Virus record (IMG/VR): IMGVR_UViG_3300027985_000661
Span: 1 to 64,000 of that record
Length of the DNA: 64,000 nucleotides
Strand: one strand, 5' to 3'
Source of the DNA: a virus
Shown: positions 55,501-64,000 of the stretch, one piece after another
Layout of the letters: every line of letters begins with the position of its first letter
Position numbering within the stretch: the stretch's first letter is position 1
Program-made: the position numbers and the translations under genes
The notes under the pieces: generated by a model
What the model saw: only the letters and a program-made list of their open reading frames with translations
Databases searched by the model: none
What the model was told of the DNA's origin: nothing

Positions 55501-56816
55501 TCTACATATTACGATACTTTGTTAGATATACATACTAATGCACTTATATCTGAGGGGGTAGTAGCTAATAAAAATGAGGCTAGATCTATAGCAAAATTAA
55601 AATTGGAAGCTTATTTAAATGTAGATCAAACAGATGCTCAAACTTTTATTACACCTGAAATGTACAGGGCTGTTGCTATCAAATTAGGTGAATGGAATAA
55701 TGTAAAAGAACAAGCATATCAGCAGATATTAAATGGAGAGGGTAGTAATATGACAACTAAAGACGTTGTTTTCCAACCTCTTAAAATGACATATGTAAAT
55801 GTACAATATGTGGATGGCCATGCTATAGCAAAATTCGATAAAATGTCTATGGCTACTTTATTTAGAGCGGATATTAAAGGCACTAAAATGGAGAAGTTGT
55901 TAGATAGAATGGAAGCTGTAGGAGAGTTCAAAGGTCTAGAACCTATACACCAAGTTAAATTCCACACTGCTGAAAAAGTAGGGGGTAGAGATAGAAAAGA
56001 GATATTCCAAGATAATGGTGAATTTGTAGAACTATCTGAGCTTAACTACTACGATCAGGACTTTGATATGCTTAGGTTACAGCTTGTAACAGATCCCCAT
56101 GAAGTTAATGAAACTTTAGTAGGTTCTCAGTTTAAGAAAGTGGGTATGTCTAATGTTAAGTTAACCGAGACATACGGTAACGGTAAAACAGGGGCCGAAA
56201 TAGTAGAGGAAATAAATAGTATGCTTTCTGAATTATCGAATAGAGGTAAAGATTCCTTATCTGAGGAATTCAATCTAGATAAAAGTAATAAGATAGTAGA
56301 TAAGCAAGTATTTATGGATAAATTAAAAGAAGAAGGTAAAAAAGCAGGGATGCCTGATTATATACTTGATACTTTTAAATTGAATGAAAATGGAGATTAT
56401 TACGTAGAACCTGACGCTCATCCTGGTAATAGAAAATGGATACAGAATAGGGTGTTGTCTATAATTAAGAAGGCTACTATTGATTTGAAACTTCCAGGCA
56501 ATGTATTTATTCAAATGTCTAATATAGGTATAGCTAAGGATAAAGAACTTAGGCTTATGGATGAAGAAGGATACATAGAAGCTAAAATATCTGTAAGTGT
56601 ATTTAAAAATATGATACCTTCATATAATACTAAAACACATGCAGAAAGAGTTGAATTCTTGCGTTCTAGACCCGACATCACTGCTATGGCATATAGGATA
56701 CCTACTCAAGGACAGAACTCGACATTCGGTCTTAAAGTGGTTGATTTCTTAGATGAGAGAGTGGGAGATGTTATAGTATTGCCTGCTGAAGGTACTGCTG
56801 TTGGAGGTTTTGACTT
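46528..56816 (+). CDS. Virion RNA polymerase, exon 1 (of a ~4,322-aa spliced protein)
   Basis: ATG 46528 is preferred because it follows the previous stop by 4 nt; an in-frame ATG at 46489 lies inside the previous gene. N-terminal ~250 residues contain Gly-rich, membrane-active segments (GLGYVGSGIGALAKGD, FMLSSAIGAKGL) like ejection proteins. Coiled coils follow. A zincin site HEAFH lies at 1998-2002, with SKSWGAKIWDAFKKIWNAI after it. The last ~1000 residues lead to GTAVGGFDF, cut by the intron inside the catalytic motif; exon 2 supplies DID, giving DFDID at 3429-3433. This is the metal-binding motif of crAss-like virion RNA polymerases (phi14:2 gp66). Without splicing, translation stops at TAG 56836-56838. 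Confidence 0.88.
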
Positions 56817-57644
56817 TAATTATAGAGTCACTGCGTAGAAATACGCTGAAACCTTTCAAATATATCAATCGTATAACCACATAAAGGTTATACAATGGAA
56901 AAAGAAATATTTAATAATTATAGTATATCGAATACCGGAATTATAAAAAGTAAATTTACCGGTAAAGAAATGAAACAATATATAAGTAATGTAGGATATT
57001 CTGCGGTTAGACTTACAATAGAAAAAGGAAAAACAAAATTATTCCACGTACATGTTTTAATCGCAATTGCTTTTTTAGATTATAGTTTAAGTAGTAATTT
57101 AGTTGTAGATCATAAAAATAATATAAGGACAGATAATAGATTAGAGAATTTACAATTAGTAACTAGAAGATTAAATAATACTAAAGAATTTACAGGGAAA
57201 GTAAAATATCCAGGAGTACATATAGAAAAAGGAAGAAGGCATTATAGAGCTCGGATAAAAAATAAAGATAAGTATTTATCATTAGGTTCCTACTTAGATC
57301 CTAAGGATGCATACAGAGCTTATATGAAATCTTTAAAAGAAATAGATATACAGGCTTATAATTATTATAAAGATATATTTGGAGAATAAATAACTCCTTT
57401 AATTGCTGGGAACTCCTATAATAGAGTATAGGGCAATCAGCAGCCAAGCTTCGAAAGAAGAAGGTTCAACGACTAGTCCGGCACGTTAAAAAGTGCGGTA
57501 GAAGGACGTACATCCAAGTGGATGGAAATGGGGAGCACCTTACTAGATAATGCTAAAGGTGAAGATATAGTCTAGTCTGTATGGTAACATACAGCAGTTC
57601 ATAAGAGAACGGGTACAGATTAACGACCTGTATTGAATATTACG
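56817..57644 (+). ncRNA. Group I self-splicing intron, 828 nt, in the RNA polymerase gene
   Basis: The 5' site is supported by P1: exon bases TGACTT (56811-56816) pair with intron GAGTCA (56825-56830), ending in the required U-G pair at the splice site. The core is typical: AATCAGCAGCC (around 57435-57445, P/Q side), GTTCAACGACTAG (R) and GAAGATATAGTC (S). P7 forms between GACTA (57471-57475) and TAGTC (57568-57572). The intron ends in G57644, and joining T56816 to T57645 restores the frame GAC TTT GAC ATT GAT. An HNH endonuclease gene lies in its 5' half. I see one intron only. Confidence 0.9.
56895..57389 (+). CDS. Intron-encoded homing endonuclease: NUMOD4 + HNH + AP2-like, 164 aa
   Basis: Residues ~1-45 are NUMOD4-like (YSISNTGIIKSKFTGKEMKQ). 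Residues ~48-91 are the HNH nuclease (FHVHVLIAIAFLDY, then VVDHKNNIRTDNRLENLQLV, with D72-H73 and the terminal Asn in place). Residues ~104-146 are an AP2-type DNA-binding domain (YPGVHIEKGRRHYRARIKNK, LSLGSYLDPKDAYRAY). Such enzymes cut the intron-less allele and spread the intron. It is free-standing inside the intron, not fused to the exon. No inactivating change is visible. Confidence 0.9.
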   Translation: MEKEIFNNYSISNTGIIKSKFTGKEMKQYISNVGYSAVRLTIEKGKTKLFHVHVLIAIAFLDYSLSSNLVVDHKNNIRTDNRLENLQLVTRRLNNTKEFTGKVKYPGVHIEKGRRHYRARIKNKDKYLSLGSYLDPKDAYRAYMKSLKEIDIQAYNYYKDIFGE

Positions 57645-60324
57645 TGACATTGATAAATTGTATTTTATACGCCATAATTATACCAAAGATGGATATAAGA
57701 TAGAGTACTTAACTGATGACAATTCTACTCTTGAAGAAAGAATGGAGGCGTATGCAGAAGAAGTATTAAAAGATAGATTTAAAGATATTAAAAGAAAGTA
57801 TAAAGGTGAAGAAATAGATAAGAGGATTAAACTTGAAATACTTAATTGGAAAAACAATAATAGAATTAGTTTTGAAAAAAGAAGTATTAAAGCTCAAAAT
57901 ACTAAAGAAGCTGTACAGAATAGGTTATTAGATATGTATTTTGATATTTATAGGGATAGTAAGCATGCTGCACATAGAACTCAACCTTTAGGATATGGAG
58001 CCGACCAATTGAAAAAGCTTGCAAAAGATATAAGAAAATGGAATGGTACTATAAGAACTGATAAAGAAGGAAATGTAATAGAAACAGACGTTGAATCACT
58101 TAAATCTACTACTCCAGTATTTAACTTAGATGTTAAAGCTAGGTATAAATTAGGTAAAGCTTTAGGTTCTTATGCTCTTTCTAACGTTCACCATGCTTTA
58201 GGTCAGACAGTAGGACTTTCCCTTAACCAGAATATAGGATCTGGAAACCTAAATGAATTTGGAAATACCAGTCTTGCAGGATTATTAGGTAGGGATAATG
58301 AGTATATAATGGAGTGGTTCTCTGCTCTTATTGATGCTCACGTTGATATAGCAGCCGATCCTTTCATTTACTTCTTAAATGCCAATGATTATACAGTTAA
58401 AGAACTTTCGTTACTATTAAGAGCCGGTGTTGGCGGTATTAAGACGTTTAAATTTATAGCCCAACCTATACTGTCTTCTATTGCAAAAGAAGTAGAAAAT
58501 GCTAAAAATAATATAGGTCTTGATATTCGAATTGCCGATGTTGTAGCTTCAATTAGAAAGAAATATGAAGCACAAGCTAGAAAACATGGAGTTTCGTATG
58601 TAGAGTATAACCCCTCTATAGATAATTTCGATTCTATATTAAATGAAGCAGAATTAGAAGATGCTTTTAAAGAATCTGCAAAAGAGAATCCAAAAGGAAG
58701 TTTTTACGTACAACAATTAAGGGTATTAGATGCTTTCCAAAGTATATCCTTACCTGCCCAGATGCTATCAGAAGCTGTAATGGCTAGTAGGATTGATACT
58801 AAGAAATTTGGTACATCGTTCTCAGAGGTAGAGAATTATACTATTAGAGTACAGAAAGCTTTAGATGACGAGGCAAAAGGAGCGGGAATTCAAGGTTTCA
58901 AGAAGTTTATTGAAGATACTTATTTAGGTGCCTATACCAACAATAGTATAGATCTATCTTATGGTATGTTATCTAATATATCTTTAGAGACCAAGCCTGC
59001 TTTTCGTAAAGCTGTTAGAAATATCTTAACAAGTGTAAATAAGAGGTATACTGCAAGTGAGAAACTAATAAAGACAGTATCTGATGAGATATATACTAAC
59101 CTTACTGCTGCTTATTTTAAAGAAAAAGGTATACTTGAAGAAAGTATGATCAAATCGCTTATATATGGAAATAACAGTATTCCTAAAAGAGTAGAGGATA
59201 TAAAAAATGGCAGTATTAAAGGATTTGAGAAGTATAAAGACTCAGGATTACTTTCTAAATTAGTACCTTACTATAAGCAGGATGCTCCTGATATGTTAAT
59301 ATTTAATAAGCCTGATGATAAGTATGAAAAGGATTCGTTAGTTAGATCTTGGAAAGATATGGCAAACAGTACTAATCCAGATGTTAGAGCTTTTGCACAA
59401 GATTTATTCTACTACTCCTATTTAACTAGTGGTTTTAAAAATACTCTTAATTCATTTTACGATCTCGCCCCTAGAGAATTATTAATAGATGAGGGCTATA
59501 ATGAGTTTATTAAAGAATATTTTAGTAAACTTAACGATCCTGATTATTTTGATATGTTCTTAGATGAATTCTACTTAAATAGTTGGAATAATAGTGAGTT
59601 AGTACCTGAAATTAAGGATAAGAGTATTAAAAGTAAGAAAAGTGCTAGTAAAGGAGGTACATACATGCTATTTACTGATAATATTTCTTTTTATGTAGGT
59701 AAGAATAATAAAGGCCAGTCTATTTATAGACCTTATATTAAGTATAAAGGGCCTGAAGGTTTAGAACTATATAAGTATACAGGTACTATATCAGAAAGAG
59801 GCAAAGAATTTGCAATTTATTATAGGGTAGAAAAGAAAGGTTATAATAAGAATGGATTTGTCGTAAAAGAGAATTTAACTAAAGGTACAATATTCTCTTC
59901 TAATAGGACTGGATTACCTGATAGCGTTACTAAATATCTAAACCCTACTAATATATCTTCTATAGCGAATGCTAAAAATAAAGACGGTATTAAAATATTC
60001 GATTTCCTAAGTAAGGCAGATTTCGTTAATATTGAGGATATGGTAGTGTCCCAATATAAAAATGATATAAGGGATTTCGATTCAGAAACACAGGCTAAAA
60101 TAAACAGAATTAGACCTTTAGATTTGACCGATGAAGCCACTAAATTATTTAGTACCCAAGAGATTGTGACTACTAGTTTAGATATACAAAAAGGTTTCTA
60201 TACTTTGAATAATAATAAAATTGTATTTATTGATAAAATAGAAGAAGATTCTTATTTGGTTGAACAGTGGGGATACCAAACACCTACTTCTGAACAGATA
60301 GATGCTAATATGAAAGAATGTTAA
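57645..60324 (+). CDS. Virion RNA polymerase, exon 2
   Basis: The first base (T57645) completes the split Phe codon; the product continues DIDKLYFIRHNY, the second half of the catalytic DFDID motif and the following strand. An apparent TTG start at 57658 is a by-product of the intron and should not be used. The ~893 residues contain further polymerase core (ARYKLGKALGSYALSNVHHA, NIGSGNLNEFGNTSLAGLLG, LNANDYTVKELSLLLRAGVG) and a lysine-rich C-terminal region. Ends 11 nt before the partner gene. All together the protein is about 4,322 aa. Confidence 0.88.
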
Positions 60325-60335
60325 AATAATAAATA

Positions 60336-63300
60336 ATGAGTTGTCCTAATAAGAATTTAATAGATTACCAACGATTGGTCGACAGTCTTGGGGAGAAAGG
60401 GGCATTCCATGTATTTATAAAGAACGGTAATAAAGTTCCCTATATACAAAATAGGGAACAAAACCGTTTTATATGGGATGTAGAAAATAAGTTTGGATTA
60501 GTTGATTGGCCCTCTACAAATATAAAAGGCCTTAATCAAAAACAATATAAAGGATTCGATAGATTCACTACTGAAAAACTTATTAACCAAATACGTGAAC
60601 AATATGTAGGTGACTATACTATTAAACGTGTATCTCCGTATGGGAAAGGGGAATTCGGATTGAAGATAGAGGGTACTCCAGTTTCTAAAGAAGAACTAGA
60701 TAGTTTTTACCCTACTTTAGAGCATAGCGAAGCTTTACATAAGTACCTCTATTACAAAGAATTTCAAATAAGGGAAGAAGAGGCAAATGAGGATATACTT
60801 CCTTTAGATACGTATGATCAGAAAATAATGGACTTGAGTTCGGGCAATTCTGATTTAAGAATATCTAAAAGAGGTGTAGAAAAGACACTCCTCAAAATGC
60901 AAGCTACTTTAATGTCTAATATGCCTAGAATAAAAGAGGTTATATATGATAGTACTTTAGAAGTAGCGGGTAGATTAGAGGCAGGAGGAGAGATAATAAA
61001 AGTAAACCCTGAGTACATGACTACTGATACATTAGGTCATGAATTTGGGCACTTACTTATAGATTTGAGAGGAGGATTAAGAGACCCTTTTATACTACAA
61101 GCTATTGAACAATTAGAAAATACTGAATTAGCACAAGGAGTAAGAGAGAGGTACCCTGAATTAAAGGGAACTGAAAAATTGCAGAAAGAGATACTAGCCC
61201 AAGCTATAGGTAAAGAAGTAGTTGATTTATTTCAAGAGCAGGAGGAAAATAATAAATTTGAAAGATGGCTACTTAGATTATTTAGATGGCTAAAGTCTCG
61301 TTTAGGTATTGAAAAAAATAACGCTAGAGAGTTAGCAGGGATGCTAATAGGGGAAGTATCTTTAGATGAGAGTAAGTTTCTATTTTCACCATCCGATTAT
61401 CCGCAGGAACAAAAGTTAGCAGAAGATGGGGATATAGTTGATGAAGAGCTTGAAGATAGAAAAGACGCTTTAGAAAATTTACAAACTGCTGCTAAGATTA
61501 AAAATAAGTATCAACAAATACGTGACAAGGCTATTGATCTTATTAACACTCGTATACGTAGAGAGACAAGCGCAGGTAGGGCAGGTAGTTTACAGTCTTT
61601 AAAAGAAGTATTAGAAAAGTTACAAAATGAAGGAATAGATGATAAAATAGCTATCGCTTCCTTTGTAGACAACGCAGTTACAGCTATTAATTCCATATAC
61701 AAAGACTATAAAATTAGGAAAGAAGAATATGATAATGGAGACCCTGATGCTATAACTATCAAAATGCTTAATAGATGGACTAATATACTATCAGCATACG
61801 ATACTTTGGACACAGTCTCCTACTCTATTATGGAGGACGAATTCAACGTGGAAGGTATTTCCAAAGAAGATCTAAATAATATGCGTAGGGATGTGGATGA
61901 CGCTATTAAGAAGAAAAACCTAGTAAAAGAACTTTACAAGACTTTAGGGGGAGATTTAATGTCTAAGACATTAGCTAGATATACTACTAAAATATTGGCT
62001 GAGAAGCGTAATCAATTTAAAAGGGAATGGCTGTCTAAAAATAAAAACGATTATAGTAAAACAAAAGATCGTAATAAGGCATTACAAGAAGCTACAGATG
62101 CTTATATGAAGGACAAAATTTCTGACCTTACAGAAGAGACTACTATTAAATTGAGGGCGGAAATGCAGAAAGCCTCTACAGGAGATATAAATATGCTCGC
62201 TGCTTGGTTCGATACTGTATTAGATACTGACGATATGGTTGTTGGCGCTATGGTTAAAAAGTTTGTCATAGCAGATCGAAAAGCTAGACAAAGAGCTATA
62301 GATTTTAGGAATAGAATGTTGCCAATTCTAAAAGAACTGGAACAATTTACAGGGTATACAACAAATACCGCTCCTGAAAAAATGTACGATTTTATGCTAG
62401 AAAAGAATGAAAAAGGAGAGTATACAGGTCATGTTCTTTCACAATTTAGCAGCGGTCTTATAAACGAATTTGATAGGATTAAAAGAGAGTACCAAGATCT
62501 ACCTGAGAAAGAAAGGCGCATAGAAGTTTATAAATGGAAGCAGGAAAATATGCCCACAAATGAAGCTAAAAAAACAAAAGCTTTTCAAGAATTTTTGGGG
62601 GAATTGAAAGATAGTAAAATAATAAATGAAGAGGACATTAAAAGGATAAATTCTAACTTGGAATTACCATTCGAAAGGCAGAAAAACCCTGAGTCTTTTT
62701 TAAGTTTTGAAGCAGCTAATGAAATTACAACATGGTTTAGGAGTAATTCATTTAAATTTAGAGAGCCTACATCTAAATGGGAAAATAAAGAATGGAGGCA
62801 ATTAGAACGTATTTTAGAGGATAAAAATGATCCTAGAACTAAATTCTATGAATTAATAGCAGAAGCTAAAAATGAGGCGGACTCACAACTCCCATTTAAC
62901 AAGAGACAGCATGATAGACTCCCATTTGTAATAAAAAGTACACGGGAAAGAATGCTATCAGGTCAAACTCTTAAAAATATAGTACAGGATAAAATAAAAG
63001 ATCTTACACAAGTCCGAGAGGATGATACAGAAAGAGGGTCAGTATTAACAGATGAGAACGATAAACCTATAGATTTCGTACCTATACATTATATTAGAAG
63101 CTCAGATTATAATGTGAATGATCAATCTTTTGACTTAGCCACTGTTTACTATAAGTATTTTAAAATGGCAACTAATTATGGGGAAAAATCAGATCTTATA
63201 GCAGAAGCAGAATATACAAAAAAGATAATTTCAGAAAGAGAGATGCCGGTATATGATTCTAAAGGTAATCCTATTAAGGCATACTTGGGTAATTTATCAC

Positions 63301-64000
63301 AGAAAGATTTAACTAAAAGTGGTAAAAACTCTCAATTACTTGTTCAATACGAACAGTTTCTTAAATCCCTACTATACGGCCAAACGAAAATAGATCATGG
63401 GGAATGGGACGTGTTAGGATATAAAATAGATAAAGCAAAAGTAGGGGATAACCTTAATAAGTTCACTGCTTATAATATGTTAGGTTTCAATATGTTACAG
63501 GCCGTATCTAACGTTACGTTAGGTGAAACTACTCAAATATTGGAGGCTAAAGCAGGTTCTAAATTTAATATGCAAGATTTACATGATGCTACAGTAGAGT
63601 ACTATGCTAAGATGCCTGAGATAGTAGGTGATATAGGCCTTAGGGCTCCTGAGTCTAAAATAGGCCTATTAAACGAGAAATTCGATATACTTAACGAATA
63701 TGAAGGCGGAGTATATAGAAAGAACACTAGGTGGTCTAATTTGATGAATTCTAGTGCGTTATTCTTCATGTCTCATGCAGGTGAGCATTTTATGCAGACA
63801 CGTGTAATGATGGCAATGCTAAAGAAGAAAAGGGCATTTGATAAAGAAGGTAACGACATAGGTAGTATATACGATATGTACTCTACTGAAAATAATAAAT
63901 TGGTGTTAGACGAGAGGGTAGATATAGTAAAATCAGGATGGGATGAAGAAAATCAAATACTATTTGGAGAGGAAGTAAAAGCTTTACTAATGACCTTGCA
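60336..64000 (+). CDS. Giant RNA-polymerase-associated virion polypeptide with zincin site (3' end cut by window)
   Basis: ATG 60336 opens a frame of at least 1,221 codons that runs off the right edge without a stop. A zinc-protease motif HEFGH lies at residues 235-239 (TLGHEFGHLLIDLRGG). Then come a basic, amphipathic stretch (FERWLLRLFRWLKSRLGIEK, ~310-330), long charged helices, and a Gly/Asn-containing region near the end (YNMLGFNMLQAVSNVTLGET). In crAss-like phages several giant polypeptides flank the polymerase and are packaged with it; this is one of them by position and style. The function beyond protease is not readable. Confidence 0.75.
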   Translation, partial: MSCPNKNLIDYQRLVDSLGEKGAFHVFIKNGNKVPYIQNREQNRFIWDVENKFGLVDWPSTNIKGLNQKQYKGFDRFTTEKLINQIREQYVGDYTIKRVSPYGKGEFGLKIEGTPVSKEELDSFYPTLEHSEALHKYLYYKEFQIREEEANEDILPLDTYDQKIMDLSSGNSDLRISKRGVEKTLLKMQATLMSNMPRIKEVIYDSTLEVAGRLEAGGEIIKVNPEYMTTDTLGHEFGHLLIDLRGGLRDPFILQAIEQLENTELAQGVRERYPELKGTEKLQKEILAQAIGKEVVDLFQEQEENNKFERWLLRLFRWLKSRLGIEKNNARELAGMLIGEVSLDESKFLFSPSDYPQEQKLAEDGDIVDEELEDRKDALENLQTAAKIKNKYQQIRDKAIDLINTRIRRETSAGRAGSLQSLKEVLEKLQNEGIDDKIAIASFVDNAVTAINSIYKDYKIRKEEYDNGDPDAITIKMLNRWTNILSAYDTLDTVSYSIMEDEFNVEGISKEDLNNMRRDVDDAIKKKNLVKELYKTLGGDLMSKTLARYTTKILAEKRNQFKREWLSKNKNDYSKTKDRNKALQEATDAYMKDKISDLTEETTIKLRAEMQKASTGDINMLAAWFDTVLDTDDMVVGAMVKKFVIADRKARQRAIDFRNRMLPILKELEQFTGYTTNTAPEKMYDFMLEKNEKGEYTGHVLSQFSSGLINEFDRIKREYQDLPEKERRIEVYKWKQENMPTNEAKKTKAFQEFLGELKDSKIINEEDIKRINSNLELPFERQKNPESFLSFEAANEITTWFRSNSFKFREPTSKWENKEWRQLERILEDKNDPRTKFYELIAEAKNEADSQLPFNKRQHDRLPFVIKSTRERMLSGQTLKNIVQDKIKDLTQVREDDTERGSVLTDENDKPIDFVPIHYIRSSDYNVNDQSFDLATVYYKYFKMATNYGEKSDLIAEAEYTKKIISEREMPVYDSKGNPIKAYLGNLSQKDLTKSGKNSQLLVQYEQFLKSLLYGQTKIDHGEWDVLGYKIDKAKVGDNLNKFTAYNMLGFNMLQAVSNVTLGETTQILEAKAGSKFNMQDLHDATVEYYAKMPEIVGDIGLRAPESKIGLLNEKFDILNEYEGGVYRKNTRWSNLMNSSALFFMSHAGEHFMQTRVMMAMLKKKRAFDKEGNDIGSIYDMYSTENNKLVLDERVDIVKSGWDEENQILFGEEVKALLMTL

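Noticed and set aside
57658-60324. A separate gene starting at TTG 57658
   Set aside because: The frame is continuous with the intron 3' border and supplies the second half of the DFDID motif, so it is exon 2.
10384-64000. Alternative genetic code (TAG or TGA recoded), as in some crAss-like phages
   Set aside because: TAA, TAG and TGA all end genes at normal lengths, and long genes contain no in-frame TAG or TGA.

Overview
The window is part of a crAss-like phage genome, a podovirus-type dsDNA phage of Bacteroidota. The evidence is the gene order TerL, portal, acidic scaffold-like protein and crAss-type major capsid protein. Farther on come an IHF-like virion protein, a tail tubular-like protein, a tail-hub/stabilization-like protein, ejected 'cargo' proteins and a giant virion RNA polymerase carrying the DFDID catalytic motif. 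The DNA is AT-rich, genes overlap tightly (many ATGA junctions), and Shine-Dalgarno sequences are mostly absent, as is usual for Bacteroidota and their phages. All three stop codons end genes, so there is no sign of recoding. Both window ends cut genes, and no tRNA, CRISPR array or integrase was seen.

Layout. Positions 1-3974 hold leftward genes: an Imm5-like Ala-rich repeat protein running off the left edge, membrane micropeptides, small unknowns, two structured non-coding stretches, and a 191-aa protein with expression-optimised codons. Positions 3975-4303 are a divergent control region with a duplicated AT-rich element. From 4304 everything reads rightward. First comes a FtnA-type ferritin, then a ~350-nt structured RNA with its own terminator, then a dense run of small accessory genes (Zn-ribbon miniproteins, MazG-like pyrophosphohydrolase, small zincin, GroES-like protein, winged-helix protein). 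A terminator at 10313-10370 precedes the virion block.

Virion block (10384-64000). Packaging and head genes (TerS candidate, TerL, portal, scaffold-like, MCP) are followed by four tandem paralogues of a connector-like protein and a probable second abundant capsid protein. The stretch 22629-35313 is an adsorption and lysis region: three large modular fibres, a LamG-like protein, an LRR solenoid protein, an M15 peptidase endolysin, holin candidates and, just after, a spanin candidate. Tail genes lie at 35983-41813 and cargo proteins at 41813-46523. The RNA polymerase follows, and its partner polypeptide (60336 onward) runs off the right edge.

The most striking feature is a group I intron of 828 nt (56817-57644) carrying a NUMOD4-HNH-AP2 homing endonuclease. 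It interrupts the RNA polymerase gene exactly inside the codons of the catalytic DFDID motif. Splicing joins two reading frames into one protein of about 4,322 aa; unspliced message ends in a truncated protein lacking the active site. Other strong points are the ferritin with every ferroxidase-site residue at FtnA spacing and the unassigned structured RNA at 4881-5228.
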